Origin: Biomphalaria glabrata
Taxonomy: Eukaryota > Mollusca > Gastropoda > Planorbidae
Assembly (NCBI RefSeq): GCF_947242115.1
Contig: NC_074725.1
Coordinates: 30,481,584-30,545,583, forward strand
Direction of reading: 5' to 3'
DNA: 64,000 nucleotides
This document shows positions 23,830 to 33,300 of this stretch, in pieces (position 1 is the first letter of the stretch; every line of letters begins with the position of its first letter). Under the pieces are notes generated by a model that was not told the origin of the DNA, made no database searches, and saw only the letters and a program-made list of their open reading frames with translations. The position numbers were made by a program, and so were the translations under genes.

Positions 23830-24290
23830 TCGCGCTAAGAGTCACAACTTTCAGAAGATCTTTGACTGTTTGGTGTATTTTAAAATAACGATTGTAAGTG
23901 AAACCAGACAAATTGCATAGGCCTGTGTGTGATCAGTGCCTTCTTCTCGTGTGTTTCTGATTTGTCTTATAGCTGTCGTCAATTTATTCATCTGTTCTTG
24001 AAACAGTTTCTGTGATGGTGCAGTCTGTCCATCTTAGCGAAAGTGCCACTTCGGACTCGAACACAAGCCTTATGAATATCGAACAGGAAAAGGGGTTGAG
24101 GCACAAGTTCTTTTATTTAATATTCTCCTTAATAAAAAAAAAGTTAAAGCTACTATTTTGATCCACAGGTGGCAACTTGTACCCCAGCAAAAAATCCTGC
24201 GGGCGATCATGATATTGGTCTGCATCTAGATCTTGTAATTTTTTGGTTAAACGTGTAAATTCATAAGCCACACATCAATCCCCCCCTCTC
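23830..24290. other. No gene seen
   Basis: Non-coding, without a family I recognise. Confidence 0.35.
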
Positions 24291-24299
24291 TCCACGCCC

Positions 24300-24800
24300 C
24301 TGATGCATCCGAAGGAAGGGCAAGTGCCGATACAGTTTGGGGGTCAGCGGCGTTGCAGGCTCTGCCAGGGTGTAGCACTGAGTGCTGCAAACAGCTTAAG
24401 GGTCGCCGGCTCCTGATTTTTACTCAGTGTTAACTCCCAAAGCCTTTTCCATGATTGGGTAGCAGAAGTTTAAATTCAGAGTTTTCCTTCGCCTAGGTGG
24501 GTAGCAAGCCATGGTTAATGAGACCCTCATGCCCGAGGCTTACTGGTTAAGGCGCCAGTTGCTCGCAGTGGCCCCATTCTTCTGTTAGTGAAAACAGTTC
24601 CGCCGGACACAATATATCTGAGCCACACGTGAAGGCCAGAAGCTGGACTGTTTGTCAGAGGCTTTTTGAGACGCATGCCATTAGGAAGCATTTTATAGGT
24701 TGTGGAGTGCTTTCATCCATTATCACTTCCTGCAATGAAAAAGTTGCGGAAACATCTGGACTTATTAAGGGTCCCAAACTGGCGCATTGCCTCAAATAGC
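24300..24800 (-). repeat. Dispersed repeat next to a satellite, copy 1
   Basis: Shares, in reverse, words with 60765-61190: gcattttatagg, ccattatcacttcc, ccgccggac / gtccggcgg, ggcgccagt / actggcgcc, ccacctaggagaaggaaaac. It also shares cgatacagtttgggg with 63245 and 63440. Both full copies run directly into a tandem array. Confidence 0.7.
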
Positions 24801-24804
24801 GTAG

Positions 24805-25352
24805 TGCCTTTTCACGTCTAAATACAGTAAGGTCTTTTCACATCTAAATACAGTAGGGTCCTTTCGCGTCTAAATACAGTAGGGCCTTTTCGCGTCTAAA
24901 TACAGTAGGGCCTTTTCGCGTCTAAATACAGTAGGGCCTTTTCGCGTCTAAATACAGTAAGGTCTTTTCACATCTAAATACAGTAGGGTCCTTTCGCGTC
25001 TAAATACAGTAGGGCCTTTTCGCGTCTAAATACAGTAGGGCCTTTTCATGTCTAAATACAGTAGGGCTTTTTCGCGTCTAAATACAGTAGGGCCTTTTCA
25101 CGTCTAAATACAGTAGGGCCGTTTCACGTCTAAATACAGTAGGGCCTTTTCACATCTAAATACAGTAGGGCCTTTTCGCGTCTAAATACAGTAGGGCCTT
25201 TTCACGTCTAAATACAGTAGGGCCTTTTCGCGTCTAAATACAGTAGGGCCTTTTCACGTCTAAATACAGTAGGGCCTTTTCGCGTCTAAATACAGTAGGG
25301 CCTTTTCACGTCTAAATACAGTAGGGCCTTTTCACGTCTAAATACAGTACTG
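24805..25352. repeat. 29-bp satellite, ~19 copies
   Basis: The unit is gtagggccttttcgcgtcta plus aatacagta. Copies differ by cgcg/cacg/cata at one position. It directly follows the dispersed repeat at 24300. Confidence 0.95.
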
Positions 25353-25359
25353 GCTAGAT

Positions 25360-26160
25360 GGAGCTTACACAGCAACCAAATGCGTGAGCCCGTGAGATGG
25401 CGTCTTTGTTACCCAGTTGCCCTCCATTGAACTAAGGGAGACTGGGTGCGGACGCCCCGTTCTTTATCTAGGTGGGTGGGTTACTCGAGAGTAAAAAGTT
25501 GAAAAATGCTTTTTTCTTTCTTAAATTATACCAAAAGACTTTGCATCAACTTTCACTTTTGTTGTCTAATCTAAATAAAGAAATTAAAGGGAATTTCCGA
25601 AACTGCAGCTGATCAAAGTCAACAAGATAAAGACAGGAACCGGAAACTGTTTCATGCCACATACATTCGACTTGATTCTGGTATTCTGGTACATCGTAGC
25701 CTTTACTGTATGCATTGTTTTAGAAGAGCTGCGATGTTCAGGTGAGATTACTATCCACGGTTTAATATATTTTAATAAATAAAAATAAAGTAATATTTTA
25801 GATCTAAGGGATCTGAAAGGGCAACTTTAATTATTTACTTAATATATATCTAGATCTAGATAAGAAAGCCTATAATGAGAGAGTGAGAGGCTCAGAGAGA
25901 GGGGGTGGGCTGGGCGGAGAGAAGGGCGATTCTCGCAACCATATGCTGGAGGACATACGTCTGAGTCTAGAGAATGACTGTAATCAAAAGGCTTTCATGT
26001 CATGGTTGTACAAGGGGAGATAAGCACTTTAACGTGACGTCTCAAACCATTGAGCCGTTACATTCATACAAAATATAAATACGATCTCCTTACCTTATAC
26101 AGGAACAACACCACGATCTACACAAAGTTAAAATGTAATAGTCTTAATGCCGTTCCCCTT
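25360..26160. other. No gene recognised
   Basis: AT-rich with a short GA-rich patch at 25870-25925. It could hold the promoter of the plus-strand gene, but no signal is clear. Confidence 0.35.
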
Positions 26161-26174
26161 CCTTTGCTTTCAGA

Positions 26175-26937
26175 GTGTGTGTGTGTGTGTATTCAATGAT
26201 ATTAAAGACAGGCGTATCAAAGAAGTCCGACTGGTTCTGCTTTGTAATTAGACTAGGTGAACAAATGAACCAACTGCGGGCTCCTCTTGTCCTCAAAGTA
26301 ACAGTAACCGACCAGCAGACGATCACGTGCCTGAGGCGACACTGCTGGGGTTGCGCCACCACAAGGGTTGGAGAAGCCCTCCTTCACACGGTAACAATAA
26401 ACGTTAAGTCAGATGTCACTTTCGTCATTTCTAGCGCATTCCAACTGACATTTGTCATTTACTTCGCACCTTTACAGTCACTTAGGCGCCAAGCCTTACG
26501 GACAATACAAATACAAAATGGCGCCACTTTTAAAACAATTGACATATGCAGTGCTTTTAACAGCAACACAGACCATCGGGAATTCCCGGAAGGGCTTCCG
26601 CAGAATCTGCTTAAAACAGAAAGTAAGAACATGATGCTCTGTAGGAGTAGTATTTCCCTTGTTGGAACACATTCCTTATTCAAGATCCTGATATGTACGC
26701 AAAGTGAGGACCAGAGAGTAGAGACGAGGCTGAGACAAGAGAAGATGACCTCAGATGATAATACAATGGTTGGTTATCATTGGCCACAAAGCTACGTTGC
26801 ACATATTGCCAAGTCTGCTGGTAAAGTTCACATGCGAAAGAGATGTCACAAGGGCGGAACCGGTGATCGGGTTCCGAAGAGCCTTTGCAACGCCCAGTTT
26901 GATTGGACCACACAGAATAGAAATAACAACGCTGATG
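26175..26937 (+). CDS. Possible first coding exon of the plus-strand tetraspanin gene
   Basis: An open frame runs 26175-26954, the longest in the window that is not a repeat. It contains a good donor, gatg|gtgagt, after 26937. That donor leaves one base of a codon, exactly the phase needed by the next exon at 30235 and the phase used by exon 1 of the paralogous minus gene. Joining would put a segment ending in NRNNNAD before the acidic run. A start could be the methionine at 26745 (MTSDDNTMVGYHW) or an earlier one. I see no clear similarity to exon 1 of the paralogue, no domain and no signal peptide. An alternative in another frame is a short exon at 26518 (MAPLLKQLTYAV...) ending in a cagaaa|gtaaga donor at about 26623, with a good start context. 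Confidence 0.33.
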
Positions 26938-26954
26938 GTGAGTTTTCGAATTAG

Positions 26955-27470
26955 CGCTTGCTGTACTAGGCTTTTCTAGGTTTTTCTAAGTTTTTTTTTC
27001 TAGGCTTTTCTTGATTTTAATCGAAATTACACTAGCGTGAAGGGACGCTTCAAAACTTCAAAACGTTTAAGGCATATAGAGTCCACGTCAATCATTGTAA
27101 CAATACGATACTAAGTTTTCCTATGTTTTTTTTTTCAAGGTTTTTAATTGACGCTTATTTAAGGAGAAAATTTCAAAGCGTTTAACTCACTTTGGCTAAC
27201 ACCAAACTCACTATACCAATGAGAGACAAATCGCTAGAGAACTGGGTCGGGTATCTCTTCAAGGAAAAAAAAAATTGGCTATTTTTTTTTTTTTTTTGCC
27301 ATATTAAGCGCTGTGAAAAAAAAAAGGTGTGCTTCTAGACTATATTTCGTCACATCTCCCCCCCCTCCTTTTCGTCATTTAATTTCCAAGCCAGTCCACA
27401 TTTGCCAACTAATCAACCATGTCTGTTTTTCTATTTAAGTATCATGTCAATCAACTTTGTTGACTTGTCA
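26955..27470. other. No gene seen (candidate intron 1)
   Basis: T-rich and A-rich runs. No exon was recognised. Confidence 0.35.
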
Positions 27471-27477
27471 CTAGCGC

Positions 27478-27955
27478 CAGACCAGCTGAGCTCCATTCGT
27501 CTTAGGGGGCGACCAGACCATCTGAGCTCCATTCGTCTTAGGGGGCGACCAGACCATCTGAGCTCCATTCGTCTTAGGGGGCGACCAGACCATCTGAGCT
27601 CCATTCGTCTTAGGGGGCGACCAGACCATCTGAGCTCCATTCGTCATAGGGGGCGACCAGACCATCTGAGCTCCATTCGTCTTAGGGGGCGACCAGACCA
27701 TCTGAGCTCCATTCGTCTTAGGGGGCGACCAGACCATCTGAGCTCCATTCGTCTTAGGGGGCGACCAGACCATCTGAGCTCCATTCGTCATAGGGGGCGA
27801 CCAGACCATCTGAGCTCCATTCGTCTTAGGGGGCGACCAGACCATCTGAGCTCCATTCGTCTTAGGGGGCGACCAGACCATCTGAGCTCCATTCGTCATA
27901 GGGGGCGGCCAGACCATCTGAGCTCCATTCGTCTTAGGGGGCGGCCAGACCATCC
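27478..27955. repeat. 36-bp minisatellite, 13 copies
   Basis: The unit ctgagctccattcgtcttag plus ggggcgaccagaccat is nearly perfect, with cttagg/catagg variants. 36 is a multiple of three, so open frames appear on both strands (a repeated SSIRLRGRPDHL on plus). These are not genes. Confidence 0.97.
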
Positions 27956-28109
27956 CCTCCGCTTTTGTCTAGAGCGCATGTCCTTGACCTTATTTGGGAA
28001 TAAGTGTGAGGTGCTTATTTCGACCAGATATCACATTGCCCATCATGACCTATCAAATGACCTATCACCTATCCTGCCCAACCGAGACCAATCGCTATAG
28101 CAGGCCTGA

Positions 28110-28590
28110 ACACTCGGGTCGTGACCTCCGTGACCTCTATGTCGAAGGCGCCGCTCGGGTACGCTATTCTGCCTCAACGTGGCACCCGGGTGGAAACGAT
28201 TACTTGAGGAAGTGATTAGGCTAAATGAATAGCAAAACAAAACTCCTGTGGAAGTGTCCAAGGGAAAGCGAGAGCTTCCCCATTGCACGGTGCGGAGTTG
28301 AAAGAGAGCTTCCAAGTCCCTGTCGATAATCCATGCGCCGTTCCTCAAGGAGCTGTTACACTAATGACGAGTCCTGCACGGTTAGCTTGGTACAACATAG
28401 GAAAATGGAGGAGATTTCAGGTGTACTCGGCCTTCGGCCATGCATTCTAGTCCATGCGCCCGGAGTGCCGGACATATCGGAAATAGCAATGGTTTACATA
28501 GGCACTGACTTGGATCTTTTCCAGACAGAATGGTTCTGTTCAGGCAGGCTTACATGCCTATACCTCGAAGAGCCTTAGGCTCAGCTCTTT
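28110..28590 (+). repeat. Dispersed repeat, copy 1 (second copy at 37690-38095)
   Basis: Shared words in order: ggcgccgctcggg / ggcgcccgggtgg, gtggaaacgat, gattaggctaaa, gcaaaacaa, ctccc-cattgca, gcgccgttcctcaagg / gcgctgttcctcaagg, gtcctgcac and ggaaaatgg. No protein-coding capacity is evident and the class is unknown. Confidence 0.75.
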
Positions 28591-28594
28591 TGAC

Positions 28595-28740
28595 AATCAC
28601 ACGGCCTGAAAAATGACCTGCAACGTCGCAGGTTGCCACGTCACAGGTCTGTGCGACGTGGCAACGAGCTATTGGTCTCCACTGCCCACAGGTTGTCACG
28701 TCACAGGTCTGTGTTAAGGCCTACTTACAATCGTTTCTTT
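28595..28740. repeat. GC-rich palindromic block
   Basis: caacgtcgcaggttgccacg and gtgcgacgtggcaacgag pair as inverted repeats, and acaggttg-cacgtcacaggtctgtg occurs twice. Possibly the end of another element. Confidence 0.45.
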
Positions 28741-28744
28741 GTTT

Positions 28745-29265
28745 CTCTTTGGTAACCCATTACCGTGAGGTGATGACCTACTTTCATTGATTGTTAAACA
28801 AATGTACAATGAGCGTCGATTCTATTATTAAATCCCATTGTTTATGACATTTATTCAATAGTTATTGCATATTTAACAATGCAAGTTTATTCAAATTAGA
28901 AACAGACTTATCACCACTTTCAATCGCTTGAACATGTTTCCTCTGTTAGACTTTAGGATGGAAACGGTATAACATCATGCTGTATTTTTCAAACATCGAC
29001 TACCATATAGACCACAAAATGCACGATTACCGCCCCTTAGTCAGCAATTGGTCAGGGGAAGCGCTTAAAGCTCCCTCAGCAGAGTCACCCCAAATTGAGG
29101 CCCCCCACAGTGACGCCACTGGCTTAAGCTACTCAAGCTCGAATGCCGACGCCGAGTAGGAATTTTCGTATTTGAAATTTGACTTTAGTTTTGTGTCGTT
29201 AAGCGCCTAAAGGTAGCATGGAGACTTACTCCGTCTCGTCCACCTCGCACCCCCTCCCCTCACAT
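28745..29265. other. No firm gene
   Basis: A 60-codon frame at 28977-29159 has a protein-like acidic/serine end (SSSNADAE), but its only donor has the wrong phase for the exon at 30235. It is left unassigned. Confidence 0.3.
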
Positions 29266-29267
29266 AG

Positions 29268-29445
29268 CCAGAAATGAGATGTAGCCAGAAATGAGATGTA
29301 GCCAGAAATGAGATGTAGCCAGAAATGAGATGTAGCCAGAAATGAGATGTAGCCAGAAATGAGATGCAGCCAGAAATGAATTGTAGCCAGAAATGAGATG
29401 TAGCCAGAAATGAGATGTAGCCAGAAATGAGATGTAGCCGGAGCA
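29268..29445. repeat. 17-bp minisatellite, ~10 copies
   Basis: The unit gtagccagaaatgagat is nearly perfect. Not coding. Confidence 0.95.
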
Positions 29446-29498
29446 TAGTAGACGTGCTATGCAAAATTTCCTTCTTCCTTGGTGACATTAGTATAGTG

Positions 29499-29703
29499 CA
29501 GGGGTTCTCAACCTGTGGGTCGCGAGTCGCGACCCCTTTGGGGGTCGATTGACGATTTGCCAGGGGTCGCCTAAGACCATCGAAATAATGAATTGTTTTT
29601 GTCTATCCTTCTACCGCTGTGTGTGTGTGCGGGGGTGGGGAGTCGCGGCAGAGTGGGGGATGGTATAAAGGGGTCGCCGAGCCTAAAAGGTTGAGAACCG
29701 CTG
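29499..29703 (+). mobile_element. SPIN-like short hAT element, copy 2
   Basis: Starts caggggttctcaacctgtgg, ends ggttgagaaccgctg. Perfect 8-bp duplication gtatagtg at 29491-29498 and 29704-29711. The internal ggggtcgcctaagaccatcg is the diagnostic word. Confidence 0.9.
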
Positions 29704-29710
29704 GTATAGT

Positions 29711-29806
29711 GTATGGAACGGGTTTCCAGAGTTTAAGTCTCTGATTGCCATGCATGACCAGACTCATACATGAACACGAGTAGGGCGTAATTATCTTCTT
29801 TCAAAG
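29711..29806 (+). mobile_element. LINE tail fragment
   Basis: The plus strand reads VWNGFPEFKSLIAMHD, a shortened version of the RAWN.LP...FRSLV tail at 4003-4180, followed by the same catgac and gtaattatcttct 3' words. Both neighbours are hAT insertions. Confidence 0.55.
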
Positions 29807-30000
29807 CAGTGATTCTCAAACTTTTTCCTTAACGGAACACGTTGTACATTCTGAGTGTTTTTAAGTACACTTTGCTTATTTTTTAGAGGTATTAATTCAT
29901 GTGGTGGCCTACTAGTTAATTATTACGGTAATTCGTAGAAAACCTATTCAGACCTCGCGGAACACAAAGGGTTCCGCTGAACACAGTTTGGGAAACACTG
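29807..30000. mobile_element. Short hAT element, CAGTGATTCTCAAAC family
   Basis: Ends are cagtgattctcaaac and gtttgggaaacactg. A second copy is at 50818-51016 (shared: ttccttaacggaa, gtggcctactagttaattat, cgcggaacac, gaacacagtttgggaaacac). The flanks resemble an imperfect 8-bp duplication. Confidence 0.8.
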
Positions 30001-30234
30001 CTGTAAAGGAACGTCTGTAATTTATAAGATTAGAAGATACATACTTAATAATAATTTATGTTATTTAATAGTGAATTTGATTTGTCATGAAATATACGCG
30101 CATGACAGACCCGGAAGGGACGCCTACGAGTTTGAGGGAATAACTTAACCGATGTCATCAGATTGTCTCAACTTTTATTTTGTTTACCTATCAATTAGTC
30201 TTTTTGATTGATTTTTGTTGATCTATCCAATGAG

Positions 30235-30341
30235 ACGACGATGATGACGACGATGAGGAGGAGGAAGAGGAGGAGGACGAAGAGACACTGTTAAAGAAGA
30301 ATTTAGAGAGGAAGATTTTAATATGGCATTCCTTCGTGTTG
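30235..30341 (+). CDS. Plus tetraspanin exon 2: acidic run and start of TM1
   Basis: Encodes an unbroken run of 17 acidic residues (seven Asp, seven Glu, then DEE), then TLLKKNLERKILIWHSFVL up to the donor ttg|gtgagt. The acceptor ccaatgag leaves two bases for the split codon. The end matches IIDKVLFIWHTALM of the paralogue. The acidic run comes from a gac/gag triplet repeat and may vary in length between individuals. Confidence 0.85.
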
Positions 30342-33300
30342 GTGAGTAGCAGTGTATAATGTATTGACATAGCTGTAGCGAAGGCTTGGATCTAGTCTAT
30401 GTGTGACAGTAGTTACGATATAGTCCTTGTACGGTTGGAGCTGTATGTTGGTAATATGGCATTAGAAATCTTGAAGACACTGTATTTTGTAGATAATAGA
30501 TATCAAGGCTAGGAATTTGGAGTGGCTTTGTGGCTGGGTGGTAAAACGCTTGGCTACCAAAACGAGTGGTCTTAAGTTCGAATTTCGGTGAAGACTGGTA
30601 TTTTAAATTTTGGGATTTCCAGGGCGCCCTAAAGTCCACCCAACTCTAATGGGTACCTGACATCTGTTGGGTAGAGTAAAGGCGTTAAGCGTCGGCCATA
30701 GAAACATATAACGTTACATCATCTGCCCTATAGATCGCAAGGTCTTAAAGAGGTACTTTACTTTACTTAAAGAGGTACTTTACTGTACTTGAAGAGTTAC
30801 TTTACTTAAAGAGCTTACTTTACTTAAAGAGCTACTTTACTTTACTTAAAGAGTTACTTTACTTTACATAAAGATTTACTTAAAGAGTTACCTTACTTTA
30901 CTTAAAGATTTACTTAAAGAGTTACTTTATTTTACTTAAAGAGTTACTTTGCTTAAAGAGGTACTTACTTTACTTAAAGAGTTACTTACTTTACTTAAAG
31001 AGGTACTTTACTTTACTTAAAGAGGTGCTTTACTTTACTTAAAGAGTTACTTTACTTAAAGAGTTACTTTACTTTACTTAAAGAGCTACTTTACTTTACT
31101 TAAAGAGTTACTTTACTTTACTTAAAGAGGTACTTTACTTTACTTAAAGAGTTACTTTACTTTACTTAAAGAGTCAAAATACTTTACTTAAAGAGTTACT
31201 TTACTTTACCTAAAGAATCACTTTACTTTACTTAAAGAGTCACTTTACTTTACTTAAAGAGTCACTTTACTTTACTTTAAGAGTTACTTTACTTTACTTT
31301 AAGAGTTACTTTACTTTACTTAAAGAGTTACTTTACTTTACTTAAAGAGTTATTTTACTTAAAGAGTTACTTTACTTCACTTAAAGAGTTACTTTATTTA
31401 AAGAGTTACTTTATTTAAAGAGTTACTTTACTTAAAGAGTTACTTTACTTAAAGAGTTACTTTACTTAAAAGAGTTACTTTACTTAAAGAGTTACTTTAC
31501 TTAAAAGAGTTACTTTACTTTACTTAAAGAGTTACTTTACTTAAAAGAGTTACTTTACTTAAAAGAGTTACTTTACTTAAAAGAGTTACTTTACTTAAAA
31601 GAGTTACTTTACTTTACTTAAAGAGTTACTTTACTTAAACGCGGGAAGAAAGCCATTCACGAATAACTTGGCGTCGCACCTTCTTAGAAGTTCTCAAATC
31701 TGTAGACACCAGCTAAATGAAGAAGCTGTGAAGTCGCCTATGACCGATCTTTGTGGAGAGAGCTTGCCGTCATTTTGCGCTGAACGGTGCTGAAGTCCAA
31801 GCTCAGAATTCGAAAATTTCTTGGAAGATCATTCTCTGGGAGTTTAGAGAGCTAAAATCTCCCCATTTTGTTTTCCTGCAAAAGCAGCACCCAAAATGGA
31901 GACATCTCAATTCATAATGATGGAGAACGTCAACGCTCCTGCAAGTTCGACGTCTTGTGAATAATATTTCTATATACATGAATATAACAATTGCATGATC
32001 TATCAAGTCATCATCTGTCAGGTCCTGTAAGACACTCAAGTTACTACTAAGTCTCTTTCTACAGTAGACTATTTCTAACTACATGGCTATAACAATGGCA
32101 TGATCTATCATGTCCTTTCAACGCTCCTGTTACTACACTCGATCTCTAAGTACTTTCAGTACTGCAATCATAATGTTGTTTGATTCAAGTCTTTGCAGGT
32201 CCTGTCGACGCTCCTGTTACTACACTCGATCTCTACGTACTTTCAATACTGCAATCATAATGTTGTTTCATTCATGTCCTTGCAGGTCCTGTCGACGCTC
32301 CTGATGATTGTGGGTTTTGTTCTGTTGTATGGCTTCTCCCCCTACGTCCGCAACATCATCACCACCTTTCCTGGCTACAATAATTATGGTCACTTTGTCA
32401 ACCTGGCATACGAGCCCAAGGAACTACGCTTCGGTGAAATGACCAGCGTAAGTTATATAGTTCATCCATCGTAGTTTGATGATGACCGGCGTAAGTTATA
32501 TATAGTTAGTACATCGTAGTTCGGAAGCGCGGTGGCTAAGCGGTAAAGCGCTTGGCTTCCAAACCGGTCGTCCCGGGTTCGAATCCTGGGAAAGACTGAA
32601 TTTCATTTTCTTTGGGCACCTAAGACTAAGACTAAGACTGCTTTATTGATCCTTACGGAAATTTGTTGTGATTACAAGGACTCGTTTCTCATATAAAGAC
32701 AACACAACAGAAACATACACATAAATACAACAGACAACATGAAGAGTTCATGTTCCTCTGAGTCCACCCAGCTCTAATGGGTACCTGACACTAGTTGGGG
32801 AAAAGTAAAGGCGGTTGGTCGTTGTGCTGGCCACATGACACCCTCGTAAACCGTAGGCCACAGAAACATATTACCTTTACATCATCTGCCCTATAGATCA
32901 CAAGGTCTGAAAGGGGAACTTTACTTTTTTTAATACATCGTAGGTTGATGATGACCAGAGTAAGTTAGCTAGTACATCGTAGGTTGATGGTGACCAGGGT
33001 AAGTTATATATCGTTCGTCCATCTTGGTTCCATAGTGATCAAGGTAAGTTACAGGTGGAAATGTGTGTGTGTGTGTTTCCTTGAATGCTTCTCTATAAGT
33101 CTGAAACCAAGTGTGTGTGTTTTTGTATTGTTGTGTCTTATTTCAGCGTTGAAGTACATCAAAATATTGTTTACTCTAGCTCAGCGGTTCTCAACCTTTT
33201 AAGCTCGGCGACCCCTTTTTACAATCCCCCACTCTGCCGCGACCCCCCCCCACACACACACACATACATCAATAGAAGAGTAGACAATACCAATCCATAT

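Noticed and set aside
24805-25352. Regular repeat that might be a CRISPR array
   Set aside because: Units are contiguous with no unique spacers, and the genome is eukaryotic.
27402-28100. 232-codon frame with repeated SSIRLRGRPDHL
   Set aside because: A 36-bp minisatellite. Open on both strands, no non-repeat domain.
28977-29159. First exon of the plus tetraspanin gene
   Set aside because: Protein-like composition, but the only donor leaves two bases where one is needed by the exon at 30235.
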